Positions 56,754 through 64,000 of a DNA stretch of 64,000 nucleotides are shown here, in pieces. Within the stretch, counting starts at the first letter, position 1; each line of letters begins with the position of its first letter. The notes under the pieces are model-generated. The model saw only the letters and a list, made by a program, of their open reading frames with translations. It did no database searches and had not been told where the DNA came from. The translations under genes and the position numbers were made by a program. The stretch comes from DATBLE01 sp963841405. GTDB taxonomy: Bacteria; Actinomycetota; Thermoleophilia; Gaiellales; Gaiellaceae. The stretch is taken from the NCBI GenBank assembly GCA_963841405.1, contig CAWJCM010000002.1:62001-126000 (forward strand), given 5' to 3'.

Positions 56754-59351
56754 GTGCGCTACGTCTACGACTTCGACGAGCCCTGCGACGGTGGGCGCGA
56801 GCTTCTCGGCGGGAAGGGGGTCGGCCTCGCCGAGATGACCCAGCTGGGCGTGCCCGTCCCGGCCGGCTTCACGATCACCACCGAGGCGTGCCGCGCGTAC
56901 ATGCGTGCCGGGGGCAGGACCCCCGACGGCCTCGACGAGGAGGTCGCCGAGCACGTGGCCGCGCTCGAGGCGAACGCCGGCAAGCGCTTCGGCGACCGCG
57001 GCGACCCCTTGCTCGTCTCCGTGCGCTCCGGCGCGGCGATCTCGATGCCTGGGATGATGGACACGATCCTCAACGTCGGGCTCGACGACGAGTCGGTGGA
57101 GGGCCTGGCGGCCACGACCGGCAACCGCCGCTTCGCCTACGACTCGTACCGCCGGCTGATCCAGATGTACGGCGAGACGGTCGACGGAATCGACGGTCAC
57201 CGCTTCGAGCAGGAGCTTTCGGCGCTGAAGCGGGAGCGCGGCGTCGATCAGGACGTCGACCTGACTGCCGACGATCTCGCCGAGCTGGTCACGCAGTTCA
57301 AGCGGATCTACGAGGAGGGGACCGGCCGCGGGTTCGCCCAGGACGCCCGCGAGCAGCTCAGCCGGGCGATCGAGGCCGTCTTCCAGTCGTGGGACACGCC
57401 GCGCGCGCAGGTGTACCGTCGCGCGCACGGCATTCCGGACGATCTCGGCACGGCTGTCAACGTCGTCCAGATGGTCTTCGGCAACAGGGGCGACACCTCG
57501 GCGACCGGCGTCGCGTTCACGCGCGACCCGTCGACCGGTGCGCCGGGCGTCTACGGCGAGTTCCTGGTCAACGCGCAGGGCGAGGACGTCGTCGCAGGCA
57601 TCCGCACGCCCGAGCCGCTGGCCCGCATGGAGGAGGTGCTGCCGCAGGCGTTCCGCGAGTACGTCGAGACGATCCGCCGCCTGGAGGAGCACTACCGCGA
57701 CGTCCAGGACACCGAGTTCACGGTCGAGGAGGGCCGGCTCTACCTGCTCCAGACGCGGACGGCGAAGCGGACGGCCGCTGCGGCCCTGAAGACCGCGGTC
57801 GACATGGTCGACGAGGGCCTGATCTCCCGCGAGGACGCCGTCGTCCGCATCGACCCGGCGCAGCTCGACCAGCTGCTTCACCCGATGCTCGACCCGAAGG
57901 CGTCGCTCGACGTCGCCGCGAAGGGGCTGAACGCGTCGCCGGGGGCGGCCGTCGGCGAGATCGTCTTCGAGGCCGACACGGCCGAGGACCGCGGGCGCTC
58001 CGGCGAGGACGTGATCCTCGTCCGCTGGGAGACGACCCCGGACGACATCAACGGGATGATCTTCGCGCAGGGGATCCTCACCGCCCACGGCGGGATGACC
58101 TCGCACGCCGCGGTGGTCGCGCGCGGCATGGGGAAGCCCTGCGTCGCGGGCTGCGAGGGCCTGTCGCTCGACCTCGAGTCGAAGACGGCACGGATCGGCG
58201 ACCGCGAGCTGCGCGAGGGCGACGTGATCACGATCGACGGCGGCACGGGCTCGGTGATCGTCGGCGAGGTGGGGCTCGTCCCGCCGCAGATCAACGAGGA
58301 CTTCCAGACGATCCTCGCCTGGGCCGACGACCTGCGCCGCCTCGCCGTGCGGGCGAACGCGGACACCCCCGACGACGCCGCCAGGGCGCGCGAGTTCGGC
58401 GCGCAGGGGATCGGGCTCTGCCGCACCGAGCACATGTTCTTCGGCGACGAGCGGCTCCCCGTCGTCCAGGAGATGATCCTCGCCTCGACCGAGGACGAGC
58501 GCCGGGCCGCGCTCGACCGTCTGCTCCCGCACCAGCAGGCCGACTTCGAGGGGATCTTCGAGGCGATGGCCGGCCTGCCGGTGACGATCCGCCTGCTCGA
58601 CCCGCCGCTGCACGAGTTCCTGCCCTCGTTCGAGGAGGCGACGGACGAGCGCATGCGCGCACGGATCCGCGCGCTGCAGGAGGCGAACCCGATGCTCGGC
58701 TCACGCGGCTGCCGGCTCGGACTGATGTACCCGGAGATCTACGAGATGCAGGTGCGCGCGATCGTTCGCGCGGCGATCGCCGTGCGCGAGCGGACGGGCG
58801 ACGCGCCGCTCGTCGAGGTCATGCACCCGCTGGTCGGCTTCCGCGAGGAGCTGCGCCGGCTCCGCGAGCTGACCGTGTCGGTGGCGGCGGAGGAGGGCGA
58901 GCTCGACTACCTGGTCGGGACGATGATCGAGTTGCCCCGAGCCTGCATCCGCGCGGACGAGATCGCCGAGCAGGCCGACTTCTTCTCGTTCGGGACGAAC
59001 GACCTGACCCAGACCGCGCTCGGCTTCTCTCGCGACGATGCCGAGGGCAAGTTCCTGACGCGCTACCTCGAGGACGGCGTGCTCGAGCGCAACCCGTTCG
59101 AGGTGCTCGACGAGGACGGCGTCGGCGACCTGATGCGGATCGCGGTCGAGCGCGGCCGGGGCGCGAAGGACGACATCAAGCTCGGCATCTGCGGCGAGCA
59201 CGGCGGCGAGCCGCGCTCGGTCGCCTTCTGCCACCGGATCGGGCTCGACTACGTGTCGTGCTCGCCGTTCCGGGTGCCGCTCGCACGCCTGGCGGCGGCG
59301 CAGGCGGCGCTGGCAGAGACGGGCGTCGAGGCTGCGGTCGCCGGCGGCTGA
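56754..59351 (+). CDS. ppdK: Pyruvate, phosphate dikinase
   Basis: Interconverts pyruvate, ATP and phosphate with PEP, AMP and diphosphate. The 865-residue protein has the N-terminal ATP-grasp part (LLGGKGVGLAEMTQLGVPVPAGFTITTEACRAY), the swivelling phospho-His domain GGMTSHAAVVARGMGKPCVAGC and the PEP/pyruvate TIM barrel with GLCRTEHMFFG, PMLGSRGCRLG, SFGTNDLTQTALGFSRDD and CGEHGGEPRSVAFC. GTG 56754 is the conserved start; the frame is open 18 codons further but that leader is unconserved. The regulator is encoded at 55051. Confidence 0.96.
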   Translation: MRYVYDFDEPCDGGRELLGGKGVGLAEMTQLGVPVPAGFTITTEACRAYMRAGGRTPDGLDEEVAEHVAALEANAGKRFGDRGDPLLVSVRSGAAISMPGMMDTILNVGLDDESVEGLAATTGNRRFAYDSYRRLIQMYGETVDGIDGHRFEQELSALKRERGVDQDVDLTADDLAELVTQFKRIYEEGTGRGFAQDAREQLSRAIEAVFQSWDTPRAQVYRRAHGIPDDLGTAVNVVQMVFGNRGDTSATGVAFTRDPSTGAPGVYGEFLVNAQGEDVVAGIRTPEPLARMEEVLPQAFREYVETIRRLEEHYRDVQDTEFTVEEGRLYLLQTRTAKRTAAAALKTAVDMVDEGLISREDAVVRIDPAQLDQLLHPMLDPKASLDVAAKGLNASPGAAVGEIVFEADTAEDRGRSGEDVILVRWETTPDDINGMIFAQGILTAHGGMTSHAAVVARGMGKPCVAGCEGLSLDLESKTARIGDRELREGDVITIDGGTGSVIVGEVGLVPPQINEDFQTILAWADDLRRLAVRANADTPDDAARAREFGAQGIGLCRTEHMFFGDERLPVVQEMILASTEDERRAALDRLLPHQQADFEGIFEAMAGLPVTIRLLDPPLHEFLPSFEEATDERMRARIRALQEANPMLGSRGCRLGLMYPEIYEMQVRAIVRAAIAVRERTGDAPLVEVMHPLVGFREELRRLRELTVSVAAEEGELDYLVGTMIELPRACIRADEIAEQADFFSFGTNDLTQTALGFSRDDAEGKFLTRYLEDGVLERNPFEVLDEDGVGDLMRIAVERGRGAKDDIKLGICGEHGGEPRSVAFCHRIGLDYVSCSPFRVPLARLAAAQAALAETGVEAAVAGG

Positions 59352-59361
59352 CCGCTCGCTG

Positions 59362-59664
59362 CTACGCCGGCGGAGGGGCGCCCAGGAGCGTGATGCACTT
59401 GCGGTACACCATCTTGCCCTGCGGCTTGCTGCCGAGGTCGTAGATCGAGCCGGGTCTGCTCTCGTAGTACGCGGCCAGCTGCGCCTGCGCCCTGAGCCGT
59501 GCATTGACCTGCGTCTTGGTGCCGCCGTGGAGCAGGATGAGAAATCCGGCAAAAGGCGCTCTGGTAGGCGGGCGGCGAGTGGGCGGCGTCGTGCTTGCGC
59601 TCGTACGAGTAGAGGTTGATCGGGTTGTTCATCTCGGCCATCGGCCGGACGTAGACGAGCTTGC
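59362..59664 (-). pseudogene. Fragment of a secreted/glycan-hydrolase-like gene
   Basis: On the minus strand two frames join across an indel: VGSKLVYVRPMAEMNNPINLYSYERKHDAAHSPPAYQSA, then FLILLHGGTKTQVNARL, YYESRPGSIYDLGSKPQGKMVYRKCITLLGAPPPA and a TAG. The PMxEMNN/AH pattern resembles glycosyl-hydrolase-like proteins of the GH26 type, but this is a low-confidence match. The 5' part is missing, because the rhomboid gene ends right at its left boundary. There is no start codon, so it is a truncated, frameshifted remnant. Confidence 0.5.
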
Positions 59665-59667
59665 TTC

Positions 59668-60534
59668 CTACGCGAGACCGCGAACTTTCCAGTAGGCGAT
59701 CAGGACGCTGAGGCCGCCGACGGCGAGCAGCGTGACGATCGCGGTCGACCCGATCCCGGCGAAGGCCGTCCGCCGGCGGCTGCCGTGCGTGAAGGCCAGC
59801 GTCGTGACGATCCCGCCGACCAGCCCGCCGATGTGACCGCCGTACGAGATGTTCAGGCCGGGCGAGAAGCTGATCGCCAGGTTGATCACGATCAGCATCA
59901 GGTAGTTGCCGGCGAGCGATCCGGTCGCCTGGTACTCGAGGATCAGCCCGGCGCCGAGCAGGCCGAAGATGGCCCCGGACGCGCCTACCGTCACCGAGTT
60001 CGGGTCGGCGATCAGCGCCCCGGCCGCGCCCGCGAGCCCGGAGACGAGGTACAGCCCGAGGTATCGCGCCCGTCCGAGCGCGATCTCGACAGGCGATCCG
60101 AGCCACCACAGTGCAAGCATGTTGAAGGCGATGTGCAGCACGCCGCCGTGCAGGAAGGCGGAGGTGATCAGGCGCCACCAGTCGCCGTGATGGACGGCGG
60201 GCCCGAAGAGCGCCCAGTTGTTGAAGAGCGACCCGCCGGGGCTGTTCAGCTTGCCGGAGTAGGGGCTCTGCGCGACCGTGATCAGGTAGACGATCACGTT
60301 CGCCGCGACGAGGAGCTTCGTGACGATGGCGTCCGTCGGGCCGCCGCGGGCCGATCTGCGGACGGCCCGCTGCGCGCGCCGCTGGACGCTACCGCCGCTG
60401 CCGTCGGCAGCTGCGTGGTCCGGGCAGCGCAGGCCGACCGGCGCGAAGGTCACGCAGTCGGTGCAGATCGGGCGGCCGCATTCGGAACACGACAACCCCG
60501 TCTCCCGGTCGGGGTGGCGATAGCAGGTTGCCAC
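59668..60534 (-). CDS. Rhomboid-family intramembrane serine protease
   Basis: A 288-residue membrane protease. An N-terminal cytoplasmic zinc-binding B-box-like segment (CYRHPDRETGLSCSECGRPICTDC ... CPDH) precedes about 6-7 membrane helices. The catalytic Ser is in GASGAIFGLLGAGL and the His in GHIGGLVGG; HGGVLHIAFNMLALWWLG is the helix-2 HxxxN region. GTG 60534 is preferred: TACGCT (60549-60544) lies 9 nt upstream, and an upstream ATG at 60561 would overlap the start of comB. Confidence 0.9.
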   Translation of the reverse strand: MATCYRHPDRETGLSCSECGRPICTDCVTFAPVGLRCPDHAAADGSGGSVQRRAQRAVRRSARGGPTDAIVTKLLVAANVIVYLITVAQSPYSGKLNSPGGSLFNNWALFGPAVHHGDWWRLITSAFLHGGVLHIAFNMLALWWLGSPVEIALGRARYLGLYLVSGLAGAAGALIADPNSVTVGASGAIFGLLGAGLILEYQATGSLAGNYLMLIVINLAISFSPGLNISYGGHIGGLVGGIVTTLAFTHGSRRRTAFAGIGSTAIVTLLAVGGLSVLIAYWKVRGLA

Positions 60535-60542
60535 GTCCCGGT

Positions 60543-60549
60543 TAGCGTA
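60543..60549. promoter_or_regulatory. Symmetric bidirectional -10 TAGCGTA (comB / rhomboid)
   Basis: Rightward TAGCGT (60543-60548) ends 11 nt before the comB ATG; leftward TACGCT (60549-60544) ends 9 nt before the rhomboid GTG. The same TAGNNTA symmetry is seen at 44693-44699. Confidence 0.45.
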
Positions 60550-60559
60550 CCGGGCAGCC

Positions 60560-61240
60560 ATGCGCGTCCATGTCGCCTTCACACCGGACGAGGCCGCCTC
60601 GGCGCCGGTCGCGGTCGTGGTCGACGTCCTGCGCGCGACCTCGACGATCCCGCAGGCCCTGGCAGCCGGCTACCGGCGCGTGCTCTGCTGCGCCGAGATC
60701 GAGGAGGCGCGGCGGCTGCGGGGCGAGCTCGAGGGCTCGCTCGTCGGCGGGGAGCGTGAGGCCGTGCGGATCGAGGGGTTCGACGTGGGCGCGTCGCCGC
60801 GGGAGTTCCTCGAGCCGCGTGCCGACACGCTGATCCTCTCGACGACGAACGGGACGCGGACGATCCTGCGTGCAGCCGAGCGGTGCGAGGTCGTGCTGCT
60901 CGGTTCGCTGCTAAACCTCGGCGCGGTCGCGGACGAGCTCCGGGAGCACCGGGAGGACGCGGTCGTCGTCTGCGCCGGGTTCAAGGGAGCGTTCGCGCTC
61001 GACGACGCCTACTGCGCCGGGCGGATCGTCGCGCTGCTCGAAGCCGAGCGCAGCGACGCCGCAATCGCGGCCGAGCTGGTCGCGCGGTCGTTCGCGGACG
61101 CGCACACGGCGCTTCTCGCCCGCACCTACGGGCCGCCCGGGCTCGAGGAGGACATCCTGTTCTGCTCGCGCGAGAGCGTCCTGCCGGTGGTGCCGCGGCT
61201 CGCGGGTGTGAAGGACGGGGCGGCCGAGATCGTGGCGTGA
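60560..61240 (+). CDS. ComB-like 2-phosphosulfolactate phosphatase
   Basis: A 226-residue protein of the ComB family, which in methanogens dephosphorylates 2-phosphosulfolactate on the way to coenzyme M. Signature motifs are VVVDVLRATSTIPQAL near the start, TLILSTTNGTRTIL, VVCAGFKGAFALDDAYCAG and EEDILFCSRES. Bacteria with this family usually lack coenzyme M, so the true substrate is uncertain. Monocistronic; divergent from the rhomboid gene. Confidence 0.85.
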   Translation: MRVHVAFTPDEAASAPVAVVVDVLRATSTIPQALAAGYRRVLCCAEIEEARRLRGELEGSLVGGEREAVRIEGFDVGASPREFLEPRADTLILSTTNGTRTILRAAERCEVVLLGSLLNLGAVADELREHREDAVVVCAGFKGAFALDDAYCAGRIVALLEAERSDAAIAAELVARSFADAHTALLARTYGPPGLEEDILFCSRESVLPVVPRLAGVKDGAAEIVA

Positions 61241-61294
61241 CCGGCAGTGACAAAGCCCCAGGCTGACACTGCCTTCGGCCCCTGGCGCTGTGCG

Positions 61295-61377
61295 TTCACG
61301 GTGCCAGGCACTGTTAAGAAAGCCGCCCGAAAACAGGACCTGAGCAGGAGCTTTACGGTGCCAGGCACTGTTAAGAA
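61295..61377. repeat. Pair of 26-bp direct repeats
   Basis: Two copies (61295-61320, 61352-61377) differ at one base and share the core GGTGCCAGGCACTGTTAAG, 57 bp apart start to start. Each core has a GTGCC-A-GGCAC palindrome. They lie in the 176-bp gap between comB and the cupin gene; nothing else in the gap is recognised. Confidence 0.75.
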
Positions 61378-61404
61378 GCGTCTCGGAACCACCCATCGGA
61401 CACG

Positions 61405-61410
61405 TACCAT
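61405..61410 (+). promoter_or_regulatory. -10-like TACCAT for leaderless cupin gene
   Basis: TACCAT ends 6 nt before ATG 61417. Confidence 0.5.
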
Positions 61411-61416
61411 CAGTGC

Positions 61417-61779
61417 ATGCTCGAGAAGGTCAACCTGAGTCAGAAGTTCGCGCTCTTCGACGAGCCGTGGAGCCCCAGGATCGTCGCGGAGCTGAACGAC
61501 GCCTACGTCAAGGTCGTCAAGCTCGAGGGCGAGTTCGTCTGGCACCACCACGACGAGGAGGACGAGCTCTTCTGGGTCGTCTCCGGCCGGCTGCGCATGG
61601 AGCTCCGCGACGGCGAGGTGGTCCTCGATCCCGGCGAGCTGCTGGTCGTGCCGAAGGGCGTCGAGCACCGGCCGCTCGCGGAAGGCGAGACGCAGGTCGT
61701 CCTGATCGAGCCGAAGACGACGCTGAACACGGGCAACGTCCGCGACGAGCGGACGGTGGACGAGCTCGAACGGATCTAG
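61417..61779 (+). CDS. Small cupin-domain protein
   Basis: A 120-residue single cupin. The first metal motif is WHHHDEEDELFWVVSGRLRMEL (three His and Glu), the second VVPKGVEHRP (His). It is close to a widespread family of small cupins related to mannose-6-phosphate isomerase barrels; the substrate is unknown. ATG follows TACCAT by 6 nt. The secreted-protein gene starts directly after its stop. Confidence 0.85.
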   Translation: MLEKVNLSQKFALFDEPWSPRIVAELNDAYVKVVKLEGEFVWHHHDEEDELFWVVSGRLRMELRDGEVVLDPGELLVVPKGVEHRPLAEGETQVVLIEPKTTLNTGNVRDERTVDELERI

Positions 61780-62671
61780 GTGGTCGCGCGCGCGGTCGCC
61801 TGCCTGGCGGTTCTCGCGGCGGCCGGCGTAGTCAGGTTCGCCTACGCCGACCGCGGTCGTGCGCGATGCCGGCGACAACAGCGGGCCGGTCGCCGCAGAA
61901 GGCTGGCTGGCATGGATGCACAGCTCGACACCGAACCCGCTGCCGCCTGCGAGCCACACCGTCGTGCTGGTCCGCCGCGGCGCCGGCCCCGCCTGGCGGG
62001 CGAACCCACGCGGCACGTACGCCCAGACCGGAGGCATCGACGGGCGAACGCTGGTCATCCAGCTGATCATGGGCGGCAGGTCGAAGCTGGCCGAAGTCGA
62101 CCTCCTGACCAGGAGGCTGACGCTGTTGCCACTGGAGGCCAAGTCGAGCGCGTGGCTGTGGCGACCGTCGCTCTCCGGTCCCTGGCTCCTGTACGGACGA
62201 ATCGACTACGCCGCGCGAAGCTACGAGATCGTGCTGGCCAACCGCACGACCGGCGCCACGCGCACGGTCGCCGTGGTCGACGGCCATGCGGCCTACGCCG
62301 CGCCCGGACAGGTCAACGGACGCTACGCCGTCTGGATCGGCTGTCCGGACAACCACTGCCGGGCCTATCGCTACGACATCCGCACGCAGCATCGGGTCGC
62401 GATGCCTCTGTTCGGCGGCTACGCGTACGCGCAGTTCGGGCCGTCGGTGACGCGGGACGGGACCGTCTACTACGGAAACGCGCTGGCCTGTGCCGACGTC
62501 CGCCTCGTCCGCTGGCGGAACGGTGCGGTGAAGACCGTCCTCAGATTCCCGGCGCACACGGCGTTCGTCTACACCTACGCCGTCGACACTCCTCACCCGA
62601 CGATCTACTACGACCAGGTCGGCTGCAGCCGCGACGACCTGTCGAGCATCTACCGGATCGTCGACCGCTAG
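61780..62671 (+). CDS. Secreted beta-propeller-like protein, apparent frameshift after signal peptide
   Basis: GTG 61780 starts a clear signal peptide (VVARAVACLAVLAAAGVVRFAYA, likely cut after AYA). The mature domain is in another frame from about 61850 onward: VRDAGDNSGPVAAEGWLAWM and repeats such as LSGPWLLYGRIDYAARSYEIVLANRTTG and NGRYAVWIGCPDN, which look like TolB/propeller blades. The total length is one base over a multiple of three, and a TAG at 61829 blocks the mature frame from extending upstream, so one indel near 61845-61860 is needed. Stop TAG shares CTAG with the greA stop. Confidence 0.7.
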
Positions 62672-63121
62672 CCGGCGGCGGCGATGGAGACGACCGTCGC
62701 CTGCCAGGTGCTCTTCGGAGCCTGGACGTCGACGGTCTCGCCGACGCGCTTTCCGAGCAGCGCTGCGCCGAGCGGGGAGGAGGGCGACGTCGTCCCGTTG
62801 CCGCCGAGGCCGGAGATCTCGACCTCCATGCGACTGCCGGTCTCGTCCTCGACGACCACCCGCGACCCGACCGCGACCACGTCGGGGTCGCCGCCCTCGA
62901 GGATCTCCGCGTCCTCGACCCGCGCGCGCAGGATGGTGATCTTGCGCTCGAGCAGCCCCTGCTCGTTCTTGGCGGCGTGGTACTCGAAGTTCTCGGAGAG
63001 GTCGCCGTGCCCACGCGCGACCGCGATCGCCTCGACGATCTCCTTGCGCCGCGGCCCCTCGAGCTCTGACAAGCTCGGCGGCGAGCTGGTCGTGCTGCTC
63101 CTTCGTGAGATGCTCTCCCAT
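62668..63121 (-). CDS. greA: Transcription elongation factor GreA with apparent frameshift
   Basis: Rescues backtracked RNA polymerase. ATG 63121 gives the family start MGEHLTKEQHDQLAAEL; after about residue 17 the frame shifts (near 63066-63075) to SELEGPRRKEIVEAIAVA, GHGDLSENFEYHAAKNEQGLLERKI (coiled-coil tip) and the C-terminal FKBP-like domain (GLGGNGTTSPSSPLGAALLGKRVGETV). One extra base explains it. GreA is widely conserved, so an assembly error is the simpler reading. ATG has TACGCT 6 nt upstream; it shares its stop CTAG with the secreted protein. Confidence 0.87.
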
Positions 63122-63127
63122 TGCCCG

Positions 63128-63133
63128 AGCGTA
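63128..63133 (-). promoter_or_regulatory. -10-like TACGCT for leaderless greA
   Basis: On the minus strand TACGCT ends 6 nt before ATG 63121, directly after the typA stop. Confidence 0.5.
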
Positions 63134-63134
63134 G

Positions 63135-64000
63135 CTAGACCGGCGCCAGGCCGCGGGCTTTCCGGCTCGCCGCGCTCTGGCGCCTCTGCGCCGAGAGCTC
63201 TGTCTTCCGCAGCCGCACCGACCGGGGTGTGACCTCGACGCACTCGTCGTCGCGGATGAACTCGAGCGCCCGGTCGAGCGGCAGCGGCCGCGGCGGGATC
63301 AGGCGGACGAGCTCGTCGGAGGTCGACGAGCGCATGTTCGTCAGCTTCTTCTCCTTGGTCGCGTTCACGTCCAGGTCGTCGGCGCGCGCGTTCTCGCCGA
63401 CGATCATCCCCTCGTACACATCGACGCCCGGGCCGACGAAGAGCGACCCGCGCTCCTGCAGGTTGAGCAGCGCGAACGACGTCGTCCGGCCGGCGCGGTC
63501 GGCGACGAGCCCGCCGGTCGGCCGCGTCCGCAGCTCCCCGTGCCACGGCTCGAAGGCTTCGAAGACGTGGTGGAGGATCCCCGTGCCGCGAGTCTCGGTG
63601 AGGAATTCGGTGCGGAAGCCGATCAGGCCGCGCGCGGGCACGAGCACCTCCATCCGCACCCAGCCGGTGCCGTGGTTGACGAGTGACTCGGTGCGTCCCC
63701 TGCGGAGGGCGAAGAGCTGCGTGACGACGCCGAGGTACTCCTCCGGCACGTCGATCGACACCCGCTCGACCGGCTCGTGCACCTTGCCCTCGACGAGCCG
63801 GGTTACGACCTGCGGCTTCCCGATCGTCAGCTCGAACCCTTCGCGGCGCATCTGCTCGACGAGCACCTCGAGCTGGAGCTCGCCGCGGCCCTGGACTTCC
63901 CACCGGTCGGGCCGCTCGGTGGGAAGGACGCGAAGGGAAACGTTGCCGACGAGCTCGCCGCTCAGGCGCGCCTCGACGTTGGACGCGGTCACCTTGTCGC
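63135..64000 (-). CDS. typA: GTPase TypA/BipA, C-terminal part (5' end outside window)
   Basis: Ribosome-associated GTPase linked to stress and assembly of the 50S subunit. Only the C-terminal roughly 288 residues are visible and the frame is open at the right edge (the GTG at 63992 is internal, preceded by Asp-Lys). Seen are the EF-G-like domains (RPDRWEVQGRGELQLEVLVEQMRREGFEL, VPEEYLGVVTQLF) and the TypA-specific C-terminal domain (VPARGLIGFRTEFLTETRGTGIL, NARADDLDVNATKEKKLTNMRSST). GTPase motifs are outside. greA follows on the same strand 13 nt later. Confidence 0.95.
   Translation of the reverse strand, partial: DKVTASNVEARLSGELVGNVSLRVLPTERPDRWEVQGRGELQLEVLVEQMRREGFELTIGKPQVVTRLVEGKVHEPVERVSIDVPEEYLGVVTQLFALRRGRTESLVNHGTGWVRMEVLVPARGLIGFRTEFLTETRGTGILHHVFEAFEPWHGELRTRPTGGLVADRAGRTTSFALLNLQERGSLFVGPGVDVYEGMIVGENARADDLDVNATKEKKLTNMRSSTSDELVRLIPPRPLPLDRALEFIRDDECVEVTPRSVRLRKTELSAQRRQSAASRKARGLAPV

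Overview
The window is a 64 kb piece of a very GC-rich bacterial chromosome, gene-dense on both strands, with many 1-4 nt start/stop overlaps (ATGA, GTGA, TTGA). It fits a deep-branching Actinomycetota, most like Thermoleophilia. The best evidence is the tlyA-nadK-recN-steA-(insert)-steB-(insert)-pyrG order, which matches the mycobacterial Rv1694-Rv1699 block. Single-step class fusions (AroK-AroB, carboxyltransferase-like-BCCP, GT2-MraY-like) agree with this. I saw no rRNA, tRNA, CRISPR array, transposase or phage module, so this is a housekeeping region rather than an island.

Layout. 1-10 kb: histidine utilisation (ftcD cut by the left edge, hutH, a two-helix membrane gene, hutU, hutI), interrupted by a cupin gene and a divergent marR / MFS-small coiled coil-MFS unit. 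10-21 kb: metallo-hydrolase, hisS, aspS, an RlpA-like protein, mnmA, a DUF948 protein, alaS, ruvX, mltG. 21-26 kb: shikimate genes aroE-aroC-aroKB-aroQ, then a Xaa-Pro peptidase and efp. 27-31 kb: a carboxyltransferase-like-BCCP fusion, accC, nusB, xseB-like and a short-chain prenyl synthase. 31.9-40.8 kb: the actinobacterial tlyA-to-pyrG block. 40.8-50 kb: M20 peptidase, DUF3866, ald, a 44-residue membrane protein, deoB, a decayed methyltransferase, deoA, mutM, recO and a truncated GNAT. 50-55 kb: MFS, glyS and an OmpR-type two-component system. 55-64 kb: the PPDK regulator and ppdK, peptidase E, rhomboid, comB, cupin, a secreted protein, greA and the C-terminal half of typA (cut by the right edge).

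The strongest signals are regulatory and architectural. At least thirteen genes have a TANNNT -10-like hexamer ending 6-7 nt before the start codon, the geometry of leaderless transcripts, and in five cases the TAG/TAA of that hexamer is the stop codon of the gene upstream. Two divergent gene pairs appear to share one symmetric TAGNNTA element read in both directions. An ungapped 85-bp, two-hairpin repeat supplies the start codon and an N-terminal extension of two unrelated genes (hutU and the Xaa-Pro peptidase). The carboxyltransferase-like domain fused to BCCP has lost all four metal-ligand positions expected for that fold.

Caution: deoB, recO, greA and a secreted protein each carry one apparent frameshift, and a cupin gene has an in-frame amber codon near its start. 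Most of these lie between 44.7 and 63.2 kb, so base-level assembly error is a real alternative to biological decay there.
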